NCBI GenBank assembly: GCA_030550585.1
Contig: JAUQPB010000002.1
Span: forward strand, 82,001-146,000
Direction: 5' to 3'
Source: Thermoproteota archaeon
GTDB taxonomy: Archaea; Thermoproteota; Thermoprotei_A; Sulfolobales; Ignisphaeraceae
DNA: 64,000 bases
The notes under the pieces are model-generated. The model was not told the origin of the DNA and ran no database searches. It saw only the letters and a list, made by a program, of their open reading frames with translations. Position 1 is the first letter of the stretch. The number at the start of each line of letters is the position of its first letter. Shown in pieces: positions 34,753 to 42,981 of this stretch. The translations under genes and the position numbers were made by a program.

Positions 34753-35211
34753 ATGGATCTCAGTTATCAAAAAAGGTTGGCGGCTGAGATACTGGGTGTA
34801 GGAGAATCTAGGATAAGGTTCGATATCTCAGCTATTGATAGAATAGAGGGTGCTGTAACAAAGGAGGAAATAAGGAGACTGATAAAAGATGGTGTCATAT
34901 ATGCTGAATATGCGAAGAGCAATTCGAGAGGGAGATGGCGAGAGTTTCACGAGGAAAGAAAGGAGGGACGGCATAGAGGACAAGGGAAGAGGAAGGGTGC
35001 TAAAGGAGCAAGAACAGATCCTAAAAGACTATGGATAAATAGGATCAGAAAGATTAGGAGGTATCTCAAATGGCTCAGAGATAATGGAGTCATAGACAAG
35101 AAGACATATAGATTGTTGTATAGGAAAGCAAAAGGAGGAGCGTTTGACAGTCTAGCCTCTTTAAAAAGGTATATGAAGGAACAAAATATTCTACCTCAAA
35201 ACGCTAGGTGA
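34753..35211 (+). CDS. rpl19e: Large ribosomal subunit protein eL19
   Basis: eL19, 152 residues from the ATG at 34753: MDLSYQKRLAAEILGVGESRI, then ISAIDRIEGAVTKEEIRRLI and a strongly basic helical tail with GQGKRKGAKGARTDPKRLW. GTGAGG lies 6 bases before this ATG, so the GTG at 34741 overlapping eL32 is probably not used. Confidence 0.95.
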   Translation: MDLSYQKRLAAEILGVGESRIRFDISAIDRIEGAVTKEEIRRLIKDGVIYAEYAKSNSRGRWREFHEERKEGRHRGQGKRKGAKGARTDPKRLWINRIRKIRRYLKWLRDNGVIDKKTYRLLYRKAKGGAFDSLASLKRYMKEQNILPQNAR

Positions 35212-35215
35212 TTAG

Positions 35216-35878
35216 GTGAGTAAATTGGCTCATGGGCCAAATTATAAAGTAGCTAGAAGGAGAAGAAGGGAAGGGAAGACAAACTACCATAAAAGATATA
35301 AACTTGTGAGAAACAAACACATAATTCTAGTAATCAGGAAGACCAACAAGTACATAAATGTTCAATTCGTTTATCCAACACCTATAGGAGATTACACAAT
35401 AGCATCTGCTCACAGCAGAGAGCTCATAAAACTATTTGGATGGAGAGGTGGAACAAAGAATACGCCAGCAGCATATCTTGTAGGGCTTTTGGCTGGCTTA
35501 AGAGCGAGTAAACTGGGAATTAAAGAAGCTATAGCTGATATAGGTCTTCATAGACCTGTCAAAGGGTCGAAAGTATTTGCAGTAATAAAAGGTGTTATCG
35601 ATGGTGGTGTAAAGGTTCCTGTGGATCAAGAGATGCTACCGAGCGACGATAGAGTGAAAGGTGTTACGATAGCCGAATATGCTAAGATGCTAAGTGAAAA
35701 AGATCCAGAGAAGTTTAATAGGCAATTCTCTATGTTGCTTAGATCAGGTTTTGATCCAAGGAACATAGTTGAACACTTTGAACATGTAAAGAATGCAATA
35801 ATAAACGTTTATTCCTCTATACCGGAGAATAAAAATGTTGCAAACATCATTGAGAGTTTATTGAAGAAAGGCGTGTGA
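35216..35878 (+). CDS. rpl18: Large ribosomal subunit protein uL18
   Basis: uL18, 220 residues, binding 5S rRNA. Blocks include [20 protein letters not shown] with [47 protein letters not shown] and [19 protein letters not shown]. The GTG start overlaps no neighbour and follows AGGTGAG closely. Confidence 0.95.
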   Translation: MSKLAHGPNYKVARRRRREGKTNYHKRYKLVRNKHIILVIRKTNKYINVQFVYPTPIGDYTIASAHSRELIKLFGWRGGTKNTPAAYLVGLLAGLRASKLGIKEAIADIGLHRPVKGSKVFAVIKGVIDGGVKVPVDQEMLPSDDRVKGVTIAEYAKMLSEKDPEKFNRQFSMLLRSGFDPRNIVEHFEHVKNAIINVYSSIPENKNVANIIESLLKKGV

Positions 35879-35889
35879 AAGGTGATGAA

Positions 35890-36531
35890 ATGGCTATGAG
35901 TATAAATGTTGAGGAGTGGACTCCTAGGACAAGACTTGGCTGGATGGTTAAAGAAGGCAAGATAACATCAATAGACCAAGTATTCGCTATGAATGCAGTA
36001 ATAATGGAGCCTGAAATTGTTGATATTCTCCTTCCCAATTTAAAACAAGAGATTTTAGATGTTGTGCTAGTGCAGAAAATGACTGATGCCGGCAGGATTT
36101 CAAGATTTAGAGCTGTTGTTGCTGTTGGTAATGAAAATGGATATATCGGTCTAGGCATAGGAAAGGCAAAGCAGCTGAGGACAGCCATAGAAAAGGCTGT
36201 TATAGATGCTAAGCTGAATATAGTTCCTGTTAGAAGAGGTTGTGGAAGCTGGGAATGTAGCTGTAATGAACCTCATTCAGTTCCATTTAGAGTTCGCGGT
36301 AAATCTGGCAGTGTGGAAATAACATTAATTCCTGCGCCGCTTGGCGTAGGGATAGTCGCAGGAGAAGTTGCTAAAACAATTTTGCGTTTAGCTGGATTAA
36401 GAGATGTATGGACTTTCACAAAAGGCGAGACAAGAACAACAATAAATTTTGCTAAGGCTGTATACAACGCTCTTAAAAACACAAACAAATTTGTGACACC
36501 AGTTGACTGGGGTAAGAAAGCATGGGAGTGA
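35890..36531 (+). CDS. rps5: Small ribosomal subunit protein uS5
   Basis: uS5, 213 residues from the ATG at 35890, preceded by AGGTGATG. The double-stranded-RNA-binding-like domain is [20 protein letters not shown] with [15 protein letters not shown], and the C-terminal part is [21 protein letters not shown] Cys-rich insert [19 protein letters not shown] is typical of archaeal uS5. A GTG at 35875 would add five residues. Confidence 0.95.
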   Translation: MAMSINVEEWTPRTRLGWMVKEGKITSIDQVFAMNAVIMEPEIVDILLPNLKQEILDVVLVQKMTDAGRISRFRAVVAVGNENGYIGLGIGKAKQLRTAIEKAVIDAKLNIVPVRRGCGSWECSCNEPHSVPFRVRGKSGSVEITLIPAPLGVGIVAGEVAKTILRLAGLRDVWTFTKGETRTTINFAKAVYNALKNTNKFVTPVDWGKKAWE

Positions 36532-37013
36532 GCATAACAAAGTTGTATGCAATTATAAGGCTAAGAGGCGTTGTGGGAACTCCAAAAGATGTAGAGTATA
36601 CTCTACGTCTTTTGAGACTTACAAGAAAGTTTCACTGTGTTATATACCCAGCCACACCAGCGATAGAGGGAATGTTGGAAAAGGCTAAGGATTGGATTAC
36701 GTGGGGGGAGATAGATCTTCCTGTTTTAACTCAGTTACTTAAAACTAGGGGTAGAATAGTTGGAGGCAAACCGCTAACCGATGAATATGTTAAGAGGGTT
36801 TTAGGATTTGAAAATATAGATGCGTTAGCAAAGGCTATATTTGAGAATAAAGTGTTTTACCATAAATTAGAAGATTATGGAATAAAACCTGTGTTTAGGT
36901 TACATCCACCATCAAAAGGCTTCAAAGGAAGTATCAAAAAACCTTATAAAGATGGTGGAGAATTGGGATATAGAGGTAGGGATATAAACGATTTGTTGTT
37001 AAGGATGATGTAA
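36522..37013 (+). CDS. rpl30: Large ribosomal subunit protein uL30
   Basis: uL30, 163 residues in the long archaeal form: [40 protein letters not shown] and the C-terminal [19 protein letters not shown]. The ATG overlaps the uS5 stop by 10 bases; a GTG at 36528 is an alternative. Confidence 0.95.
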   Translation: MGVSITKLYAIIRLRGVVGTPKDVEYTLRLLRLTRKFHCVIYPATPAIEGMLEKAKDWITWGEIDLPVLTQLLKTRGRIVGGKPLTDEYVKRVLGFENIDALAKAIFENKVFYHKLEDYGIKPVFRLHPPSKGFKGSIKKPYKDGGELGYRGRDINDLLLRMM

Positions 37014-37014
37014 A

Positions 37015-37458
37015 ATGGTTGTTAGAAGAGAGAAGAAGAGTAGAAAAATGCATGGGTATAGAAATCGAGGCTGGGGTAGCATAGGACAACACAGGAAGTC
37101 TGGGTCAAGAGGAGGTAGAGGGGCAAGCGGTATGCATAAACACAAATGGTCTTGGGTATTAAAATATTTCAGGGATTGGTTTGGAGACAAAGGTTTCATA
37201 TCAAGGAGTAGGAATACAATGGTGAAAGCTATAAATGTTGGTGAATTGAATGATATTGTTGCAAAATTGATGCAAAGTCAAAAGGCTGTTATAGAAGACG
37301 GTAAGGTGGTTATAAACCTATCCGAACTAGGTATAAACAAGCTTCTTGGGGGAGGAACAATTGGGTATCCAGTCAAGGTTTTTGTTGCATCATTTTCTAA
37401 AAAAGCTAAAGAGAAAATAGAAAAAGCAGGAGGTGTAGTACAAAAAATACTCCAATAG
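37015..37458 (+). CDS. rpl15: Large ribosomal subunit protein uL15
   Basis: uL15, 147 residues, with the Gly/Arg-rich start MVVRREKKSRKMHGYRNRGW and GSIGQHRKSGSRGGRGASGM, and the C-terminal GTIGYPVKVFVASFSKKAKE. It is the last ribosomal gene before secY; one base separates it from uL30. Confidence 0.95.
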   Translation: MVVRREKKSRKMHGYRNRGWGSIGQHRKSGSRGGRGASGMHKHKWSWVLKYFRDWFGDKGFISRSRNTMVKAINVGELNDIVAKLMQSQKAVIEDGKVVINLSELGINKLLGGGTIGYPVKVFVASFSKKAKEKIEKAGGVVQKILQ

Positions 37459-37460
37459 AG

Positions 37461-37472
37461 TATTTATATTTT
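37461..37472 (+). promoter_or_regulatory. TATA box upstream of secY
   Basis: TATTTATATTTT begins just after the uL15 stop, suggesting that secY can be transcribed apart from the ribosomal unit. The leader of about 40-50 bases contains a small hairpin, AACTGA with TCAGTT (37502-37519). Confidence 0.4.
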
Positions 37473-37534
37473 CCAGTCTTATACCAAACCTTCAAGATTT
37501 AAACTGACTGACTTCAGTTAATCATAATAGGTGT

Positions 37535-38914
37535 ATGAAGTTGGGGATAATCGAGGCTTTGGCAAAAATAGGGCTTGTGATACCATCTGCTCCAAGACCT
37601 GCTAGAAAAGTCTCTTTAGGAAAAAGGCTCTTGTTTACAGCACTAGTGGCAATAGCGTACGTTATGTTGGCTTCAACAAAGCTTTACGGCATTCAAATGG
37701 CTGGCAGGGGAACAATATCTCCGATTATAAGCATTATTTTGGCTATGCAGTCTGGAACTTTTGCACAGCTTGGTATCGGCCCTATAGTTACAGCTGGTCT
37801 GATTCTGCAGATACTTGTTGGTGCAAAGATATTAAACCTAGATTTAAACGATCCTGAAGCCAGAAAGAACTTTACATTGGCTTCCAAAGGTCTTGGAATA
37901 ATATTAGCTGTTGTAGAGGCAACGGGTTTTGTGGTGAGTGGGGTTTACTGGTACGTTCCCCAAGCTGTCCCCATATGGATTAAGATCGCTGTCGTCCTTC
38001 AGCTTCTGTGGGGTGGAATAGTGATTATAATGCTTGATGAGGCTGTACAAAAAGGTTGGGGGCTTGGCAGTGGTGTAAGTCTCTTTATTTTAATAGGTGT
38101 TGCATGGAGGTTTTTCAGCGATCTTTTCACGCCTTATCCTCTTCAGACTGGAGGGGAAATATATGGGCTGGTACCATTTGTTATAACCAGTATTAGAAAT
38201 GGTGCATTAAACTTTTGGTACATTTTCATAGAGAGGCTTGCAATGGGCTATCCAACAATCGTTGGTTTTGTGACATCTATAGCTTTGATAGCAGCATTAT
38301 CTTATCTTAATGCTGCAAGAATAAATATACCAATAGTTGTGAGTAGATATGGAGGTATAAAAACTAAGGTTCCTCTACAACTTCTCTATGTAACTAACAT
38401 CCCTGTTCTGCTTACAGGTATACTGATATCAGATATATTACTCTTCTTGAATTTGTTTCAAAACTATATTGGAGCCAATACCGTTAACACTATTCGAGCC
38501 TATCTCTCCCCACCCACGCTATACGCGTTCATAATAAGGCCGTGGGAGTCTATAGCATATACGGTACTGTTTATGGCTCTGTGCATTCTGTTTGGCTTGT
38601 TATGGGTTGAGATAGCTGGTCTAAATCCGGAGGCTCAGGCAGAGAATCTAATAAAATCTGGGCTGGATATACCAGGTATGAGGAGAAACCCAAGAGTGTT
38701 AGCATCATATTTAGCAAGATACATATATCCACTTACAGTGTTTAGCTCAATAGTTGTAGCCTTGATATCGCTCATCGGCGATATATTCGGTAGTTATGGC
38801 ACTGGAACAGGATTATTGCTTGCAGTAGGGATAGTCTATAACTACTATCAGATACTACTGTATGAGAGAACACTTGAGATGTATCCAATGCTCCGAAGGT
38901 TAGTAGGTGAATAG
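37535..38914 (+). CDS. secY: Protein translocase subunit SecY
   Basis: SecY, 459 residues and about ten membrane helices, forms the protein-conducting channel with SecE and Sec-beta. Conserved parts are LYGIQMAGRGTISPIISI, the GPIVTAGLILQILVGAKIL segment, GWGLGSGVSLFI, the cytoplasmic loop ARINIPIVVSRYGGIKTKVP and NPEAQAENLIKSGLDIPGMR. It exports, among others, the secreted cellulase and pilin-like proteins found here. Confidence 0.97.
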   Translation: MKLGIIEALAKIGLVIPSAPRPARKVSLGKRLLFTALVAIAYVMLASTKLYGIQMAGRGTISPIISIILAMQSGTFAQLGIGPIVTAGLILQILVGAKILNLDLNDPEARKNFTLASKGLGIILAVVEATGFVVSGVYWYVPQAVPIWIKIAVVLQLLWGGIVIIMLDEAVQKGWGLGSGVSLFILIGVAWRFFSDLFTPYPLQTGGEIYGLVPFVITSIRNGALNFWYIFIERLAMGYPTIVGFVTSIALIAALSYLNAARINIPIVVSRYGGIKTKVPLQLLYVTNIPVLLTGILISDILLFLNLFQNYIGANTVNTIRAYLSPPTLYAFIIRPWESIAYTVLFMALCILFGLLWVEIAGLNPEAQAENLIKSGLDIPGMRRNPRVLASYLARYIYPLTVFSSIVVALISLIGDIFGSYGTGTGLLLAVGIVYNYYQILLYERTLEMYPMLRRLVGE

Positions 38915-38932
38915 AATCTGAATGCTGTAGTC

Positions 38933-39382
38933 ATGCTAGCACTTACAATAAGTCTTACAGTAAATACCCTAGCTCTCTATGGTACAATAAATGTTGTTAA
39001 ACGATATAATATTTCAAAGCAGAGTGCTATGATTGAGCGAACAGTTAGAAAGGCTTATATAAGCAGAAAGAAATATATTGTTGCCTCGTCACAAGTGCGG
39101 AAGATTAGGGGAAGCATTTTTAAGTTATCAATGTTTCAATTTATAATACCATTCACCTTCTACATCATAGCACTTGTCCTATATGCATTAATAACTGCAA
39201 TTCTTTTTGGAAACTACGTTGATGTGATAAAAATCAACAGTGTTTGTATAGCTCCCATTCCAATAGCGTTTCCAGCGGGGGGTGCATGTAGCCTATCAGT
39301 TGTATGGATACACTTCCTAGTATTCCTATTATATCTGCCCCTATATGACTACTATGCTAAGAGGTATCTTGGTCAATATTAA
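38933..39382 (+). CDS. EMC3/DUF106 family YidC-like membrane protein
   Basis: A 149-residue protein with an N-terminal transmembrane helix, a cytoplasmic basic coiled segment (SAMIERTVRKAYISRKKYI), and two or three C-terminal helices (about 66-92 and 120-140). This matches the archaeal DUF106 group, relatives of YidC/Oxa1 and eukaryal EMC3/TMCO1 that insert membrane proteins. It follows secY by 18 bases. The adenylate kinase gene often found between secY and this gene in archaea is absent. Confidence 0.7.
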   Translation: MLALTISLTVNTLALYGTINVVKRYNISKQSAMIERTVRKAYISRKKYIVASSQVRKIRGSIFKLSMFQFIIPFTFYIIALVLYALITAILFGNYVDVIKINSVCIAPIPIAFPAGGACSLSVVWIHFLVFLLYLPLYDYYAKRYLGQY

Positions 39383-39495
39383 GTTGTGTATTCTATAAAC
39401 AACAAATAGTAAATAGGTTCATCATTTAAAGCTTATAAGCGTGGGCATAGCAACATTTTGTATATAGTAATGGCTAAAGCTGGTGTTTTTAATAT

Positions 39496-39771
39496 ATGAC
39501 GAGACCTGCTCTCAGGTCAAGATCCTATAAGAGGGTGTATAGAAGGACACCAGGCGGGAAAACTGTTGTGCACTATGAGAGAAGAAAGAACACCCCAATG
39601 AGATGTGCCAGATGTGGTACAATATTAAATGGAGTCCCGATAAAAGATTATCTGAGAAGGAAATTGCCTAAGACATTAAAAAGACCTCAGAGAATGTTTG
39701 GAGGCGTTCTCTGTGCTAATTGTTTGAGAGAGGTTCTAAAGATTGTGGTGAAAGAATCTGTCGCAAAATAA
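39496..39771 (+). CDS. rpl34e: Large ribosomal subunit protein eL34
   Basis: eL34, 91 residues: MTRPALRSRSYKRVYRRTPG with GKTVVHYERRKN, zinc-type CARC and CANC pairs, and RRKLPKTLKRPQRMFGGVLC. It starts a conserved crenarchaeal cluster eL34-cmk-eL14-cbf5. A TATA-like CTTATAAG (about 39432) lies some 60 bases upstream. Confidence 0.95.
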   Translation: MTRPALRSRSYKRVYRRTPGGKTVVHYERRKNTPMRCARCGTILNGVPIKDYLRRKLPKTLKRPQRMFGGVLCANCLREVLKIVVKESVAK

Positions 39772-40315
39772 GAAAATTGTTATAGCAATAGGTGGTCCAC
39801 CAGGTAGTGGAAAAACAACGGTTGCAAAGCTTGTTGCTCAAAAATATGGTTTAAGACATGTTTCAATAGGGCAGATTTTTAGACGCATAGCTAGTGAACG
39901 AGGTCTTTCTCTTGCTCAGCTAACTGAGATTGCAGCTAGGGATCCGTCCATAGACTTAATGCTAGACTCTATTGCAAAGGAAGAGGCAAGAAAAGGCAAT
40001 GTGGTTATAGATGGCCATGCAGCTCCTTGGCTACTGAAAGGGCTTGCAGATCTAAGAATAGCTATAGTTGCGAGTTTTGATGTTAGGATCCAAAGGCTTG
40101 CCGAAAGAGATAAAAGACAGCTTGAGGAGGTTCTAAAAGAGACTAGGCTAAGAGAAGAGATAGAGAGGCACAGGTTTCTAAAACTTTACAACATCGACAT
40201 TAGTGATTATACGGACTTCGACCTAGTGATTAATAGTGAAAGATTTACCCCCGAAGAAATTGTTGAGATTATAGACAAAGCACTTGAAATTATATCTAGA
40301 AATACTAGAAAATAG
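39758..40315 (+). CDS. cmk: Cytidylate kinase with a non-canonical start
   Basis: Archaeal Cmk phosphorylates CMP and dCMP. The frame encodes KKIVIAIGGPPGSGKTTVAK (P-loop), HVSIGQIFRRIASERGLSL, VVIDGHAAPWLL and a lid region VRIQRLAERDKR. The first in-frame ATG (39959) lies well after the P-loop, so it cannot be the start. Between the upstream stop at 39749 and the P-loop there is no ATG, GTG or TTG. CTG at 39758 has GTGGTG about 8 bases upstream and gives 185 residues, the family's size. ATT at 39776 is the other option. The N-terminus overlaps eL34 by 14 bases. Confidence 0.85.
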   Translation: MSQNKKIVIAIGGPPGSGKTTVAKLVAQKYGLRHVSIGQIFRRIASERGLSLAQLTEIAARDPSIDLMLDSIAKEEARKGNVVIDGHAAPWLLKGLADLRIAIVASFDVRIQRLAERDKRQLEEVLKETRLREEIERHRFLKLYNIDISDYTDFDLVINSERFTPEEIVEIIDKALEIISRNTRK

Positions 40316-40371
40316 CTTAAAAACCTTTCCAATTATTAAAGATATACCACAGCAAAAATGAGGTGGCAGAT

Positions 40372-40674
40372 GTGCCAGCAATAGAAATTGGAAGAATATG
40401 TGTAAAGATTGCTGGTAGAGAAGCTGGTAGAAAATGTGTGATAGTAGATATAATAGACGATAACTATGTACTTATAACAGGGCCAAAACAAGTTTCTGGA
40501 GTGAAAAGAAGGAGATGTAATATAAATCATATAGAGGTGCTCGACAAAAAAATTGAGATACAAAAAGGAGCATCAGATGAAGAAGTTGCCAAGGCTCTAG
40601 AACAAGCAGGACTTATAGAGTTTATGAAGGAGAGGATAAAGGTTAGGCTAACACCAGCGCTGCTCAAGAAATAA
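40372..40674 (+). CDS. rpl14e: Large ribosomal subunit protein eL14
   Basis: eL14, 100 residues from the GTG at 40372 with GAGGTGG just upstream: [60 protein letters not shown] at 40363 would add three residues not seen in homologues. It lies between cmk and cbf5 as in other crenarchaea. Confidence 0.95.
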   Translation: MPAIEIGRICVKIAGREAGRKCVIVDIIDDNYVLITGPKQVSGVKRRRCNINHIEVLDKKIEIQKGASDEEVAKALEQAGLIEFMKERIKVRLTPALLKK

Positions 40675-40750
40675 TCATTCTGTTGCATGGGAATATTTTA
40701 CATTTCTAACAAAAATATTTCTAGTAAATATGAAAATTTGTGGGAGGGTT

Positions 40751-41835
40751 ATGAATATAGAAAGTGAAAAAGGTTTCAATTTTTTAAAGAAGCTAGATGA
40801 AATAGCGGGTAAGACACGTAATTATATAGTCAAGTCAGAAGCTGAAACAGACCCTAGATATGGGTTCTACCCACCTGAAAGACCTATCGACATTTATATA
40901 AGTTACGGGTTTATTCCACTAGACAAGCCCCCTGGTCCAACAAGTCATGAAGTTGTGGCATGGATTAAGAAAATGTTTGGAGTCTCTAAGGCTGGGCATG
41001 GAGGTACCCTAGAGCCCAAACCCTAGATGGGTTTGGGCGGGGAGACCCAAAGGTTACAGGAGTACTTCCAGTAGCTCTAGAAAATGCTACTAGAGTAATA
41101 GGATTGCTTATGCATTCCTACAAAGAGTATGTGGCTTTAATGGAGCTTCACGATAAGGTTGAAGTGGATAGGCTTATAGAGGTCATGAACATGTTTGTTG
41201 GCAAGATATATCAAAGACCACCCCTAAGATCATCTGTTAAAAGATCTTTGAGAGTCAAGGAGGTATATTCAATAGAGGTTCTAGAGATTGAGGATGGAAA
41301 ACATGTTCTGTTTAAAGTTAGATGTGAGTCTGGAACTTATATAAGGAAGCTTTGTCATGATATAGGTCTTCTGCTTGGTGTTGAAGCACATATGAGGGAG
41401 TTGAGAAGGACTGCAGTTGCTCATATAAGGGAGGATCTACCTGTTGTAACTATGCATGAGGTTAGCGAAGCTCTTTATCTTCATCGTAAATATGGGGATG
41501 AGACCCTCATTCGAAAGGTTGTTCTACCAGGAGAATTTATAGTTGCTCACTTACCAAGGATTATAGTAAAAGATTCTGCTGTTGGCGCTATAACACATGG
41601 TGCTCAACTTGCGGCACCTGGTGTAGTTGCCTTATCGAATGACGTTAAAAAAGGTGATAGGGTAGCTATATTCACATTGAAGGGAGAGCTTATAGCTGTT
41701 GGCAAAAGTGTTATGGATGTGGATGAAATTATGAAAAGTGAGAAGGGTATTGTGGCAAATATCGAGCGTGTTGTTATGCAACCAAATATATATCCACCTA
41801 TGTGGAGGAAAGCCAAGAAAGCAGAGGGATCATGA
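40751..41835 (+). CDS. cbf5: Cbf5/dyskerin pseudouridine synthase, interrupted by an intron
   Basis: The catalytic subunit of the H/ACA RNP. Exon 1 (40751-41012) runs to GHGGTL; exon 2 (41045-41835) continues [17 protein letters not shown] and carries [15 protein letters not shown] and a C-terminal PUA domain (from about [17 protein letters not shown]). Removing 32 bases (41013-41044) restores GTLDPKVTG, in which D is the catalytic residue of TruB/Cbf5 enzymes. Without splicing, translation gives EPKP and a TAG. I chose the ATG at 40751 because GGGAGG precedes it; an ATG at 40730 would add seven residues. Spliced length is 350 residues. Introns at this gene are known in crenarchaea. Confidence 0.95.
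41013..41044 (+). other. Archaeal bulge-helix-bulge intron in cbf5
   Basis: Helix GCCCAAACCC/GGGTTTGGGC (intron), then two 3-nt AGA bulges (41011-41013 and 41043-41045) separated by a 4-bp helix CCCT/GGGG, form a bulge-helix-bulge motif for the tRNA splicing endonuclease. Cutting between bulge bases 2 and 3 removes 32 nt. The junction can slide by one base either way without changing the product. Confidence 0.9.
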
Positions 41836-42440
41836 CAGATTCGCACTATTATTCGAGAAAGGTAAAGAGAAGAGGTAACTATGCATTAATATCAGATGTT
41901 ATTAGAGGGATTACAGTAGAGTTTGAAGTTGTGCCAGGCCTATTCTCATATAAGAGAATTGATGAAGGCACAAAACTTCTTCTAGAACATGCTGAAGTAC
42001 CTGAAGAAGGTGTGGTACTCGATATGGGGTGTGGCTATGGTGTAATAGGGATTACCATAGCTAAGCTAAATCCAAAGCTAAGGGTTTATATGATAGATAT
42101 AAATGAAGAAGCTGTGAGACTGGCAAGAAGAAATGTTATCAGAAACAAACTAGATATAAACTCTATTATAGTTCTACATGGTAATTTATATGAACCAGTA
42201 GCGAACATGGCTTTTGACGCAATATACAGCAACCCACCCTTTGCAGCAGGTTCAGATGTTGTAGAAAGGATAATAGTAGAAGCACCAAAACATCTAAATA
42301 TAGGAGGAACGCTACAAATAGTTGCAAGAAAGGGCGCTGAAAAAATTGAGAAATTAATGAAACAGACCTTTGGCGAAGTAGAGATAAAAGCCTCTAAAAA
42401 AGGCTACAAAGTGCTTCTCGCACGAAAATTAAAATTATAA
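41832..42440 (+). CDS. RsmC-like class I SAM methyltransferase
   Basis: A 202-residue methyltransferase with SAM loop VVLDMGCGYGVIGI, VYMIDINEEAVRLARRN and catalytic SNPPF, as in RsmC/RlmG-type m2G RNA methyltransferases (NPPF motif for exocyclic amine methylation). It is the compact archaeal form with one domain. The ATG overlaps the cbf5 stop (ATGA), and co-translation with an RNA-modifying enzyme supports an RNA target. The exact substrate is unknown. Confidence 0.75.
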   Translation: MTDSHYYSRKVKRRGNYALISDVIRGITVEFEVVPGLFSYKRIDEGTKLLLEHAEVPEEGVVLDMGCGYGVIGITIAKLNPKLRVYMIDINEEAVRLARRNVIRNKLDINSIIVLHGNLYEPVANMAFDAIYSNPPFAAGSDVVERIIVEAPKHLNIGGTLQIVARKGAEKIEKLMKQTFGEVEIKASKKGYKVLLARKLKL

Positions 42441-42508
42441 GCCATTTTCATAAACAATTAAAAACAAAACAACTAGAAAAACAAAGTGAGTGTAACAAAC
42501 ATCAATGC

Positions 42509-42596
42509 GCCGGGGTGCCCGAGCGGTCTAAGGGGCTGGCCTTGAGAGCCAGTGGGGTATATCCCCGCGCGGGTTCAAATCCCGCCCCCGGCGCCA
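42509..42596 (+). tRNA. tRNA-Ser (anticodon TGA)
   Basis: Acceptor GCCGGGG/CCCCGGC, anticodon stem CTGGC/GCCAG with loop CTTGAGA (anticodon TGA), a long variable arm (GGGG-TATAT-CCCC) typical of tRNA-Ser, T arm GCGGG-TTCAAAT-CCCGC, discriminator G (42593) and encoded CCA (42594-42596). No intron. Confidence 0.95.
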
Positions 42597-42981
42597 AACA
42601 ATCGTTCCAAATATTATCTCAAGTAATATTCATCCGGGTGAATGATATTAACGTTGTGAATTTTGAATAATGTGAATAATTATGTTAGTAGAGCTTTAGA
42701 GAATATTATGTGCAGACATGCCAAGAACAATATTTCAAAAGCAAAAATGAAGGTCTGTCATGTATTATGAAGAGGTTGAAGCGGTTATATATTCAAAAAA
42801 CTGTTGTCATGGTGATTTCAACAGTTTTTTATAGAGTATGAATAGGTAATGCTAGGAATACCTTAGTATACTCTACATTGATAATTTACAGCTATAAAGA
42901 TCAGTTTTTGTTGCATATAAAATAAGATTTATTTTTTTAAATAAAGCATAGAGTAGCACACTGAGTGTTGGGTGGGTTCAT
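42597..42981. other. Intergenic region upstream of the cellulase gene
   Basis: No convincing gene is seen. Features are a short inverted repeat (ATTCA/TGAAT near 42630), a strong 12-bp stem-loop at 42795-42830, an AT-rich TATA candidate (TTTTTTTAAATAAAG near 42932-42946) and GGTGG about 7 bases before the cellulase ATG. Confidence 0.5.
42795..42830. promoter_or_regulatory. Perfect 12-bp stem-loop upstream of the cellulase gene
   Basis: AAAAAACTGTTG and CAACAGTTTTTT are exact reverse complements around a 12-nt loop. It could be a terminator (T-run after the stem) for tRNA-Ser read-through, or an operator for the cellulase, whose ATG is about 150 bases downstream. Confidence 0.5.

Noticed and set aside
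39471-39500. Nine-codon frame MAKAGVFNI before eL34
   Set aside because: Too short to support; it lies in the eL34 leader and probably occurs by chance.
42767-42841. 24-codon frame MKRLKRLYIQKTVVMVISTV...
   Set aside because: It overlaps the perfect stem-loop, lacks a ribosome-binding site and resembles chance coding of an AT-rich hairpin.
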